DNA from: Psychrobacter sp. BI730
GTDB lineage: Bacteria; Pseudomonadota; Gammaproteobacteria; Pseudomonadales; Moraxellaceae
NCBI RefSeq assembly: GCF_013414195.1
Contig: NZ_JAATTV010000006.1
Span: forward strand, 146,648 to 210,647
DNA length: 64,000 bases
Direction: 5' to 3'
Part shown: piece after piece, positions 46,301-54,192 of the stretch
Layout of the letters: each line of letters opens with the position of its first letter
Position numbering within the stretch: the first letter of the stretch is position 1
Made by a program: the position numbers and the translations under genes
Notes under the pieces: generated by a model
The model's input: the letters and a program-made list of their open reading frames with translations, nothing else
What the model was told of the DNA's origin: nothing
The model's database searches: none

Positions 46301-46903
46301 TCTTCAAGTCCGAAACAGCGCGCGCTGCTATTTGGCTACGGTATGAATAAAACAGATACTGACAATGCTACCAACCCAACGCAGGGCATGCGCCAGTACT
46401 ACTCAATCGAGGCTGGCACTGATAGCGCATTCAGTGATACCGATATGGCGATTATTCGCGCAGGCGTTAGTGGTATCTATAGCTTTGGCGAAGACAAAAA
46501 GCATCAGGTATTAGGTAGTGCCAATGCCGGTTATATCTGGGCGGATGATTTTTACGATGTGCCTTATAAGTTGCGTTTCTTTGCAGGTGGCGATCAGAGT
46601 ATCCGCGGTTATGACTATGAGAGCTTGTCACCATTAGATAAAGGCTATCTGACGGGCGGGCAGGTGCTAGCGGTCGGTAGCGCTGAGTATAACTATGAAT
46701 TTAAACCAGGTTTCCGTGGCGCATTCTTCACTGATGTCGGTAATGCCTACGACAAAGATTTTGACACTGAGACAAAAGTCGGTGTCGGTGTCGGTATCCG
46801 CTGGGCATCGCCTGTAGGAATGGTGCGCGTCGATGTGGCAGCTGGCGTGACTGAGGAAAGTATTCCAGTACGACTACACTTCTTTATTGGTTCACCGTTA
46901 TAA
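43343..46903 (+). CDS. tamA: Translocation and assembly module TamA, greatly enlarged
   Basis: An Omp85-family outer-membrane protein of 1186 residues; E. coli TamA has 577. The signal sequence lies at about 42-62, after a 41-residue cytoplasmic-type tail. Residues about 63-380 are Asn/Ser/Asp/Thr-rich and disordered-looking, with the motif NQTLS repeated. POTRA 1-3 span about 385-665. About 175 acidic residues (about 668-846), including one helical charged segment, are inserted in POTRA 3 before VPLYVFVYADKP. The 16-stranded barrel follows, with the lid motif GGDQSIRGYDYESLSP, and ends in LHFFIGSPL. The downstream tamB gene confirms identity. ATG 43343 has aggacgtaaag upstream. Confidence 0.93.
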   Translation: MIKQPSTRAFKGLMMQRDTAIIQNDNNNPSTYPATPRKNFRRSALCTALATSLFGMASAAMADTINNANNTAITNLSASNQTLSNQTLSNQTNNSQSANDQASIKQSAILSDDDTQLDMALDALRLKKAVEQGIIDQSILDDYSEQSLGIKKPNSTKSGSKNSSTQNANAQNLSSQNNNTQNLETFTDSPSNSYNPNNAQSIASNDDLLQQATEIQQQGYQMMTPEQIDRELAAMDAQNAQDIDSINISNNDSDFDAPIATLDDTTSPIGLDTELDATNLPAPNNLDTLGRSETTEEQASAAEGMSRPIEVSGAVSNEDVVSNEAIVKNENSLTTDDSSDEVIAGTNVPANVEGTTTDIINPNDYLPDYQNDTQAVDQSIEQANRPRPRARNRGNIVTRLYNRFFNDGGVVALPNVETAIYLEQVSAEDSPNGKAQLVEADNDIQPMKNIKAALDDTSVQSVIDFTAALPRLRETAQNAAKAVGYYEVELRLTQPDRDTVNVVIEELGEPVLVDSRIIEIRGEGSEQEEFASLEADLPPQEGDIFNHRVYKSSKAALESLSNTYGYFDQYWLNKSVDIILPDNKADVSLVYNTGDRYEFDDVVFFTYDKETNTLTQDPDKLPVELSLLQQLYGFTPGEPFYRPAVTKFSNDLSATRYFNTVNVESILPPTDSSEAGTLAFDNAATEGNDTLDDDINNVDNDSVADLSSNDGAAALNVTASKEDTVNDNSDIGAESDSALSANSGETVNEADIAAIDFEADEATLDKLQAIRQKAERLSRLPNDRVLDEKDQEADNLLGKISDSISNVAQKIFPDEKSLIADENFVPPTLAGRKTPQDVAESKKVPLYVFVYADKPRDAQVGLGYGTDTGVRATAKIDYNLLNRQGYQAGAETEVSRISKNVAVYASRPWKHPLNDKLDARLTYEEEVIDQGEGNFDLSTTTLKAALARNIRSDTGWNRSYSVRYRLDELETGVDGAALDDLPIRFTSSSPKQRALLFGYGMNKTDTDNATNPTQGMRQYYSIEAGTDSAFSDTDMAIIRAGVSGIYSFGEDKKHQVLGSANAGYIWADDFYDVPYKLRFFAGGDQSIRGYDYESLSPLDKGYLTGGQVLAVGSAEYNYEFKPGFRGAFFTDVGNAYDKDFDTETKVGVGVGIRWASPVGMVRVDVAAGVTEESIPVRLHFFIGSPL

Positions 46904-47005
46904 TCGCTTAATGTAGTAGTTCCAAATGTTTAGTAGCTCCAAATGTTCTAATCATCACTTATCGTACCGATTGCTGGTCTTCATTTTTTAACGTAGTTGA
47001 GTGTC

Positions 47006-50000
47006 ATGCTGACAGAAAATACCCCGCCTAATAATGCTCCAGATGAAGATCCAGCACAGCGTGATGCCCGTGCCGTTAGGCGTTGGTATCCGTTGTCATT
47101 TCTGCTCAAACTGCTGGTATTGGTGCTTATCGTACTGGCGATTATGTTTGCCATATTTTTTTATGCGGCAGGGACTGACGCTGGTACGAAGTTTATATTA
47201 GAAAAAATCAGTGTTGAAACAGGTATTGATTTCAAATACGGACGCGGTAACTTGCGCGATGGTATTTGGGTTACTGATATCGATATTGAAGCGACTGAAG
47301 ATCTTGAGATATTAGTAGATAAGGCCTACGTCAAAATAGGCTGGCGTGCAGTATTTGCAAAAGAAGTGCATTTAAGTGATGCAGACATTCAGACCATAGA
47401 GATTATCAATAAAAAACCGCCTACTGGTGAACCATTTGATTATAAAACTTTAAAATTGCCAGTAAACTTGCGTTTTGATCAAGCAAGAATTAAGAAAATC
47501 ACCTATAAGCAAGTAACCAAAGATCCTATCGTTATTCAAGATATTACGGCGCGTGATCTGACGTGGGTAGGTAGTACGGTGACCGTTGGCCGTGGTAATT
47601 TGCAGTATGCTGATATCGTGAAAGTTAGTGCCTTACAAGGAGAAATCTACTTACAGGGCGACTATCCATTAGATTTGAGTGCGATTGCGGAAGTCAGCGC
47701 CCTTGAAAAAGCCTATATCGACCCATTGAATATCTCTGCAACGGGAACGCTTAAACGTACTGTCGGTAAAGTACGTAGTCGTTATAACGATAGTGATGTA
47801 AAAGGCGACTTTGTAGTACAGGGGCTGGATGCAGGTGCGCCGTTTGATGCAAAACTACAGTGGGATGATATTCTTATCCCTTATGCTGATAGTCAAAACA
47901 TTCGCCTACAAAGCGGTACAGCCACAGCTTCTGGTGTCATCTCTGAGATACGATTGCGTATCAATACTGAATTGACAGCCAAAGACATTCCATCAGGTCA
48001 TTATCAAGGCCGCGCCGTTATTGCCAATAGTCAGCTACGTATAGATCGCCTAGATGCTGACGTGCCAGCGGGACGTTTGGCGTTACAAGGTATTTTAGAT
48101 TGGAAAGACAGCTTTGAAGCCACGGTGCGTGCGACGGGTAGCAATTTTGATATTCGCCAAGCTATTCCGGCTGAGTATACTGACTTTAAAGCTTATGCGC
48201 CGCAAACCCTTAACGGTAGACTGTCACTGCGTTATCAGCAGCAGAATGCCACTGGTAACACGCAGATTGATGCAGATTTGCGTCAGCGTGATGGTGAGCA
48301 TATCAATGCCAATATGGTTCGTGGTAAAACTTCTGCTAAATCTAAGCAGGTCGCGCCTTGGTATATTGATGCTAACTGGAAAAACTTGACCCGCCGTAAC
48401 GTACCCAATATTGGCAATATCGACAGTCCTAGTGGGCAGGCGGACGTTATCGTTCGTGGTTCAACCCTATCAGTCGATGCCAATGCCGTTATCAATGAGC
48501 TAAATGCTGCCCCCAAAGGCAACTATGATCTACGTATACGTAAGGCTGGTGATGTCATAGATATCAATCGTCTTAATTATAACGGCATAGTAGGAGACTT
48601 ATCCGGCACAGGACAGATTCAGTTAGCGAGCAAACAGCGTCCACTGACATGGCAGATTGATGCCAGTACCAAAGGTCTACTCCCTAAGAAATATCGTAGC
48701 GACTTACCGCTTGAGCGCCTAACAGGTAGTATAAGTGCGCGTGGCCGACTGCTAAATATCACCAAAAATGGTGTTAGCGGACAGCGTCATGTAATTACTT
48801 TAAACGATACCGATATGCAAGCGCAGCTCGATGCAACGCAAGCAGATCGTTCTATCGGTATCACAGGTGCTGGTGATGCCAGTGTTGATATCGTAGGTGG
48901 TGAGCTGTCAGTATTTGATGCGCGTTTTGATGGTCGGATTGATACAGCAGATGTACCACAAGGCCGTCTGTCTATCGATGCTGCGGGTACGCCAAAGCTG
49001 ATTAGTATTCGTAAGCTGAACTATAAAGGTGAAGCGGGCGCAGTTGATGCAAAAGGTGTTATCGACTTACGTAAAAATATCGGCTGGAATATAGATGGTC
49101 GTTTTGATCAGTTCAACTTGGGTTATTTTTTACCCAATAATCCAGCGATAATCACAGGCGATCTAAAGACCAGTGGCGAATGGCAAAATGCACCAAAGAG
49201 CAGCAAAAATACCGCAGGCACATTGCAGCGCTTTGCCGTAAATTTCAACGGCATATTGGATGCCGAGCAATTGCCAGCAGGTAAGCTAAATATAGAAGCC
49301 AGTGGTGACAGTCAGCTGATCCGTATCAATCGTTTCCGTCATGTGGGTGCGGCAGGTAGTATCGATGCCAGCGGTACCGTTGATGTGCGTCAAGGCGTTG
49401 CATGGGATATCAACGCAGTCATGGATCGTTTTAACATTGGCTACTTTCTAAAAGATACTCCAAGCCTTATTACTGGTACGATTGATACAGATGGCCGCTG
49501 GAGTGACACGCAGCAGATTGTTAATATTAAACAAGTTAATCTGAATGGCATGCTAAAAGGTCAGCAACTGAGTGCCAAAGGCAGCCTATCAGCGAAGATG
49601 CGTTTGCCTAAAGATTTAGCAAGTTACTTCAAACAACTTCAGACCCAAGATGCCCAAGCACAGTATAAGCAAGTGAATGCTTTGATTGATAGCTTAAATG
49701 CTAATAACCTTGTACTACGTTGGGGTGACAACTATGTCACGGCTAACGGCAATGCCAAGCAGCTACAAACCAAAATTAATATCACCAGTCTAGATCAGCT
49801 GTCTAGCCAACTGGCTGGTAAAGTCACTGGCGGTGCCACGCTGTCTCAACCAGCTGGACAAGCACTGCCTACTATTTATATTGATTTGGTCGGTGAGCGA
49901 CTCGCGCTACCTGGCTTTATATTGCGTCAAGGCCGTGTACGCGGCAAGCTGGTCAACTTAGCCAATAGCCCAAGCCAGCTAATTGTAACTGCTGAAGGCC

Positions 50001-52000
50001 TAGATGCTGCTGGTCAGAGTTTCGATAGTGTTAAAGCGTCTTTTAATGGGACAGAGAAATCTCATGTGGTCGATCTCAATGTGGCCAATAAGCAACTCGA
50101 TGTCGGCGCTAGGCTAAAAGGTGGTTTTGATCGAGACAGGCTAAGCTGGTCAGGTGTCATTGGAAAAGGCCGCATTAAATCTAAATATGCGACTTTGAAT
50201 CAATTGCAACCTGCACAGCTGATTGTGAATTTACCTTACAATCAGGGTGGTGAGAACCGTGATCTAAAAGTACAGCTTGCCGCTCACTGCTGGCAGGCCA
50301 CGGATCAAACCGGTAAGCTGTGTCTACGAGAAAAACTAGTGGCATCACCAGACCAAGGTGAAGTCAATGTAGCGTTGCAGAATTTAGATACGTCGTTATT
50401 CTCAGTGTTCTTGCCAGAAGATATTGACTGGAATGGTAAGATTAATGGTAAAGCAATCGTTGGATGGCAACGTGGTCGTCCGCCAACTATCAATACCACG
50501 CTATATTCAGACAACGGCAAGATTGGCCTTGTTCAAGATGGTGAGAGCACATCAATGACCTTGCCATACAAGCGTGTCTCTCTTATTGCTTTGTCTGTGC
50601 CTGAGGGCATCAAGCTGCGTACTGATATCAATACTGGACGCGGGGCGCGTGGCTATGCTGAAGTGATCGTCGATCCTTATAAAGACCCTAAACCAATCTC
50701 TGGTGCACTGGTGCTGAACGAGCTTGATCTTGCGATATTTAAGCCATTCTTCCCCGGTATGCGCGTCCTAAGAGGTAACGTCACAATGGCGGGTGGTCTA
50801 GGTGGTACCTTAACCAAACCGCAGTTCTATGGCGACGTAAAACTCTCTGACGGCCGTATAGCCATGCTTGATTTGCCAGTAAATCTGTCCAAAGTAAATG
50901 CGGCAGCCAAAATCCGAGGTACACAAGCGACCATTGATGGCACATTCAATAGTGGTACAGGTGAAGGCGAATTGTCAGGGACAGTCAATTGGCAGCAAAA
51001 ACTGCAGGCCAAGTTGAGTATCGTCGGTGAAGGCCTAGTCATTACTCAGCCGCCATTACTGGTCGCTGAAATTGACCCTGATATTGATATTATCGTGCGC
51101 CCAGGCGATCGTTATGTTGATATAAAAGGGGCGATCAGTGTGCCGTCTGCGACCATTCGTCCGCCTGAAGCCAGCGAAGATATCATCACTCAGACTGAAG
51201 ATGCAGTCGTACTAGATCGTCGTTTGATTGGTAATATCGATGAAGTACTGGCTATCTCAAAACCTTGGTCAATCAATGCTGATATCGGTGTTGATTTAGG
51301 CGATGATATTAACTTCCGTGGTTTTGGCGCAGTCATTCCATTGGCAGGGGCGATTAATGTGACTCAGAATGGCACAGGTATCATGCGTGCCAGAGGTGTT
51401 GTACAGGTCTCACGCCGTACCAATATCAATGCCTTTGGACAAAGCCTAGAGCTTAATTATGGTCAAGTGCGTTTCAATGGCGATGTGATGAAACCGAACT
51501 TGAGTATTGAAGCGGCAAAAACGATTAATGGCAAAACAGTTGGTCTGCGTGTCCAAGGGACGACTGAAAGCCCCAATATTATCGTCTTTAACAATGCAGG
51601 ACTGACCCAGCAACAAGCCATGAACGCGTTGGTGACAGGTCGCATCGATAATAAGAGCGCGACACAAATCAGTGAGCAAGGGTTTAAATCGCAAGTGACC
51701 AATAATCTGGCCGCCGCTGGATTGAGCTTTGGTCTGAGTGGCACTCGTAGCCTGACCAATCAAATCGGGCAAGCGTTCGGCTTGCAAAGTCTGACAGTCG
51801 ATGCCTCAGGTAGTAGCGAGGACACCAATGTCAACGTTACAGGTTACGTTACCCCTGATTTGTACATTCGCTATGGCGTGGGTGTTTTCAATGCGCAAAA
51901 CAGCCTTTCTGTTCGTTATCAATTGACGCGCCGCATCTATGTAGAAGCAAGCTCAGCAGCAGAAAATGCAGTAGATGTGGTCTATAGTTGGCAGTTCTAA
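47006..52000 (+). CDS. tamB: Translocation and assembly module inner membrane component TamB
   Basis: A 1664-residue AsmA-like bridge protein anchored in the inner membrane. One N-terminal helix (about 34-54, LLVLVLIVLAIMFAIFFYAA) is followed by a very long repetitive beta-rich periplasmic region and a C-terminal DUF490/TamB domain (about 1300-1664) ending VYSWQF. With TamA it takes part in outer-membrane lipid transport and barrel assembly. I used ATG 47006; TTG 46997 is in frame. It is larger than E. coli TamB (1259). The repeated elements (IDASGTVDVRQG / VDAKGVIDLRKN, PQGRLSIDAAG / PAGKLNIEASG) indicate internal duplication of the groove. Confidence 0.94.
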   Translation: MLTENTPPNNAPDEDPAQRDARAVRRWYPLSFLLKLLVLVLIVLAIMFAIFFYAAGTDAGTKFILEKISVETGIDFKYGRGNLRDGIWVTDIDIEATEDLEILVDKAYVKIGWRAVFAKEVHLSDADIQTIEIINKKPPTGEPFDYKTLKLPVNLRFDQARIKKITYKQVTKDPIVIQDITARDLTWVGSTVTVGRGNLQYADIVKVSALQGEIYLQGDYPLDLSAIAEVSALEKAYIDPLNISATGTLKRTVGKVRSRYNDSDVKGDFVVQGLDAGAPFDAKLQWDDILIPYADSQNIRLQSGTATASGVISEIRLRINTELTAKDIPSGHYQGRAVIANSQLRIDRLDADVPAGRLALQGILDWKDSFEATVRATGSNFDIRQAIPAEYTDFKAYAPQTLNGRLSLRYQQQNATGNTQIDADLRQRDGEHINANMVRGKTSAKSKQVAPWYIDANWKNLTRRNVPNIGNIDSPSGQADVIVRGSTLSVDANAVINELNAAPKGNYDLRIRKAGDVIDINRLNYNGIVGDLSGTGQIQLASKQRPLTWQIDASTKGLLPKKYRSDLPLERLTGSISARGRLLNITKNGVSGQRHVITLNDTDMQAQLDATQADRSIGITGAGDASVDIVGGELSVFDARFDGRIDTADVPQGRLSIDAAGTPKLISIRKLNYKGEAGAVDAKGVIDLRKNIGWNIDGRFDQFNLGYFLPNNPAIITGDLKTSGEWQNAPKSSKNTAGTLQRFAVNFNGILDAEQLPAGKLNIEASGDSQLIRINRFRHVGAAGSIDASGTVDVRQGVAWDINAVMDRFNIGYFLKDTPSLITGTIDTDGRWSDTQQIVNIKQVNLNGMLKGQQLSAKGSLSAKMRLPKDLASYFKQLQTQDAQAQYKQVNALIDSLNANNLVLRWGDNYVTANGNAKQLQTKINITSLDQLSSQLAGKVTGGATLSQPAGQALPTIYIDLVGERLALPGFILRQGRVRGKLVNLANSPSQLIVTAEGLDAAGQSFDSVKASFNGTEKSHVVDLNVANKQLDVGARLKGGFDRDRLSWSGVIGKGRIKSKYATLNQLQPAQLIVNLPYNQGGENRDLKVQLAAHCWQATDQTGKLCLREKLVASPDQGEVNVALQNLDTSLFSVFLPEDIDWNGKINGKAIVGWQRGRPPTINTTLYSDNGKIGLVQDGESTSMTLPYKRVSLIALSVPEGIKLRTDINTGRGARGYAEVIVDPYKDPKPISGALVLNELDLAIFKPFFPGMRVLRGNVTMAGGLGGTLTKPQFYGDVKLSDGRIAMLDLPVNLSKVNAAAKIRGTQATIDGTFNSGTGEGELSGTVNWQQKLQAKLSIVGEGLVITQPPLLVAEIDPDIDIIVRPGDRYVDIKGAISVPSATIRPPEASEDIITQTEDAVVLDRRLIGNIDEVLAISKPWSINADIGVDLGDDINFRGFGAVIPLAGAINVTQNGTGIMRARGVVQVSRRTNINAFGQSLELNYGQVRFNGDVMKPNLSIEAAKTINGKTVGLRVQGTTESPNIIVFNNAGLTQQQAMNALVTGRIDNKSATQISEQGFKSQVTNNLAAAGLSFGLSGTRSLTNQIGQAFGLQSLTVDASGSSEDTNVNVTGYVTPDLYIRYGVGVFNAQNSLSVRYQLTRRIYVEASSAAENAVDVVYSWQF

Positions 52001-52083
52001 ATTGTTTACTTAGAGGACGACTGCTTTTTAATTGATGTCAGCTGAGAGAGCTTCTAAAATTATTTTTAAGTTGGATAGCATAC

Positions 52084-52116
52084 AAAAAAACGCCTTCATT
52101 ATGAGGCGTTTTTTTA
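52084..52116. terminator. Bidirectional terminator between tamB and hemP
   Basis: Stem aacgcct/aggcgtt flanked by seven A and seven T, about 85 bases after tamB and 35 bases after hemP. Confidence 0.82.
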
Positions 52117-52151
52117 TAGAAGTATTGAAACAGATAATATTGAAATAGACG

Positions 52152-52316
52152 TTATTTGGTTAGAATCAAGCGATTGTTGCGAGTTAGGCGTAGTCGATAC
52201 TCTTCGCCTTCATGCTCGATACGTACCTCTTTAGTCAGCGCAAATAGATGTTGTGATTGCAGAGTAGGTAAACGGTTTTCACGACAGTTTAAATAACGAG
52301 AGATGACCATGCTCAT
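52152..52316 (-). CDS. hemP: Hemin uptake protein HemP
   Basis: A 54-residue ORF, missed by usual length cut-offs. Its C-terminal half VRIEHEGEEYRLRLTRNNRL ILTK is the HemP signature (IxHxGexYxLRxTrxgKLILTK). The start has aaggaattt upstream, and a perfect Fur box lies 66 bases upstream. HemP homologues are iron-regulated and in some bacteria needed for heme uptake, possibly as regulators. No heme receptor gene is in the window. Confidence 0.9.
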   Translation of the reverse strand: MSMVISRYLNCRENRLPTLQSQHLFALTKEVRIEHEGEEYRLRLTRNNRLILTK

Positions 52317-52381
52317 AGTAAATTCCTTTTGAGAAGAAGTGGCTTAAAAAATTGGCTAACCATAGCGTAATTGTTTTTAAC

Positions 52382-52394
52382 GATAATAATTATC
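52382..52394. promoter_or_regulatory. Fur box upstream of hemP
   Basis: gataat-a-attatc is a perfect 6-1-6 inverted repeat identical to the core of the classical Fur consensus. It is placed 66 bases before the hemP start codon, where it would overlap or adjoin the promoter. Confidence 0.75.
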
Positions 52395-52609
52395 ATTTAG
52401 ATTTGATAAATTTGCAAGGCAATTGATAAAATAAAATGCAGTTATTATGTAAACTTATCTAAGTTCGCTGTCATAAACCATCTCGAATGAATTTTTTATC
52501 TATATAAATTAATAGGTTAGGTGATAAATTTAAATAAGTCATCTAGCCTATAAAAACTATTAAATTATCAGAAATAATCAGAGTAAACACTGAAATAAAG
52601 GATATAAGT

Positions 52610-53743
52610 ATGTCGAATAGGTCAAATCAACAATCAGAAACCAAGCCGGAAAGTAAGACAAATAGTAAGGCGAAAACTGACAAACCCAGCATTGTAAATG
52701 TTGCAGTGGCTGTCATTCATTATAAAGACCAGTATTTGCTTGGGTTTCGAGATGCTACTCAACATCAGGGAAATCGTTACGAGTTCGTCGGTGGAAAGAT
52801 AGAAGCAGATGAGTCAGCAGCGCAAGCGTTGATAAGAGAGGTAGCTGAAGAGACAGGTATCCTGCTTGATAATAATACTGTCGTTAAGCTTGGGCGTTTG
52901 CATCATGATTATGGCGATAAGCAGGTCAGCTTACAGGTTTATAAGATTGAGCTGACAGCAGAGCAGTACGAGCAGCATAGACACCGTGAACAGGGTTTGG
53001 AAGGGCAGGCATTAACTTGGGTAAGCAAATTACAGCTTTTGGCAGGAGCGTATCATTTGCCTGCTGCTAATAAGACAATCCTTGAATGGTTGAAACTTCC
53101 ATCGAATATAGCGATTACTTATCCTCTGGCACACTTCAACACACACACTGACGCAGCAGCATGGCTACAGTATCACCAAGAAAATCTAGCATCAGAATCG
53201 TGGGTATATATCCGCTTGAAGGACGCAAATTCTAAACATCTTGCTGAGCAATTGATGACGGCACGCCCAGATATTTTAACGATTTTACCTAATGATAATG
53301 AGCAGCCTTTGAATGTTGAGGAATCACTAACCGCTAATGAGACAGAAACTGGCCAGCGGATAATTGCTAAGCATTTAACACACTCGACACTGATGCAGTG
53401 TTTCAATGAGGTAGGCAGTTCTACAGCTCTTACACAGTCGTTATCTAAAGACTATCCGCTTATCGTCAGCTGTCATGACATTGCAAGCATAACGGCAGCC
53501 AACAAACTTGCCAGCATGCGCATACAGAATGCATTACCACCAGTGATTGGTACTTTCGTATCACCTGTGCTCGCTACCCAAACGCATCCTGATGACACAC
53601 CGCTTGGCTGGGAAGCATGGTCAGCATTAGTAGAGTTAGCTGATATGCCTGTTATTGGGTTAGGTGGTCTGGAGCCTGCTATGCTCAATCAAGCATTGCA
53701 GTATGGCGGTATCAGTGTGGCAGGTATTCGTCACTTTATATAA
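52610..53743 (+). CDS. mutT: MutT-type Nudix hydrolase fused to a ThiE/TenI-like domain
   Basis: A 377-residue protein. After a polar 27-residue tail, the Nudix domain has the full box GGKIEADESAAQALIREVAEETGI at about 61-84 (split here for reading: G-x5-E-x7-REU-x-EE-x-GU), which hydrolyses 8-oxo-dGTP. A TIM-barrel-like second half (about 180-377) ends with VIGLGGLEPAMLNQALQYGG and AGIRHFI, as in thiamine-phosphate synthase-related domains. This two-domain MutT is common in Acinetobacter and Pseudomonas. The second half lacks obvious thiamine catalysis residues, so the ThiE activity is doubtful. Ribosome site aaagga. Confidence 0.9.
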   Translation: MSNRSNQQSETKPESKTNSKAKTDKPSIVNVAVAVIHYKDQYLLGFRDATQHQGNRYEFVGGKIEADESAAQALIREVAEETGILLDNNTVVKLGRLHHDYGDKQVSLQVYKIELTAEQYEQHRHREQGLEGQALTWVSKLQLLAGAYHLPAANKTILEWLKLPSNIAITYPLAHFNTHTDAAAWLQYHQENLASESWVYIRLKDANSKHLAEQLMTARPDILTILPNDNEQPLNVEESLTANETETGQRIIAKHLTHSTLMQCFNEVGSSTALTQSLSKDYPLIVSCHDIASITAANKLASMRIQNALPPVIGTFVSPVLATQTHPDDTPLGWEAWSALVELADMPVIGLGGLEPAMLNQALQYGGISVAGIRHFI

Positions 53744-54192
53744 TCCGCATGACTCAAAAAAGCTATAGGGAATCCATCGTGTCATTTGTCTGAATGTGAC
53801 CCGCATTAGACTTCTGTATTAAGCTTAGTAAATTCAAATAACTGATTTTTAACTTAGTTATCTAGCAAGTAACTGTGTGGTTATGATGTGTTCAAACAAC
53901 ACTCAAACCCTATAGTTACTTACAAACCGTTGCGTTTTCCTACATTGCACTACTGTTTTAATAGTCCAGTTGTCCTTAATATATATTGCATATCTACGAT
54001 ACGTTGATCTTATTTCTATAGACGAGTGACTGATCAAAAGTGATGTTCAAAATACAATAATAAAAAAGCTTTTGTAGAGTCAAGTTTTGCACGAATAATT
54101 TATACCAAAGCAAATGGCTTTTAGAAAACGAGACCAAATAGATGCCGTACATAAAGCGTTTTTAACAATCACTATTTAAGAATGGTACTCCT
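53744..54192. other. 449-bp intergenic region before the lipocalin gene
   Basis: AT-rich sequence without a recognisable ORF, hairpin terminator, or repeat. Nothing beyond a likely promoter can be claimed. Confidence 0.5.
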
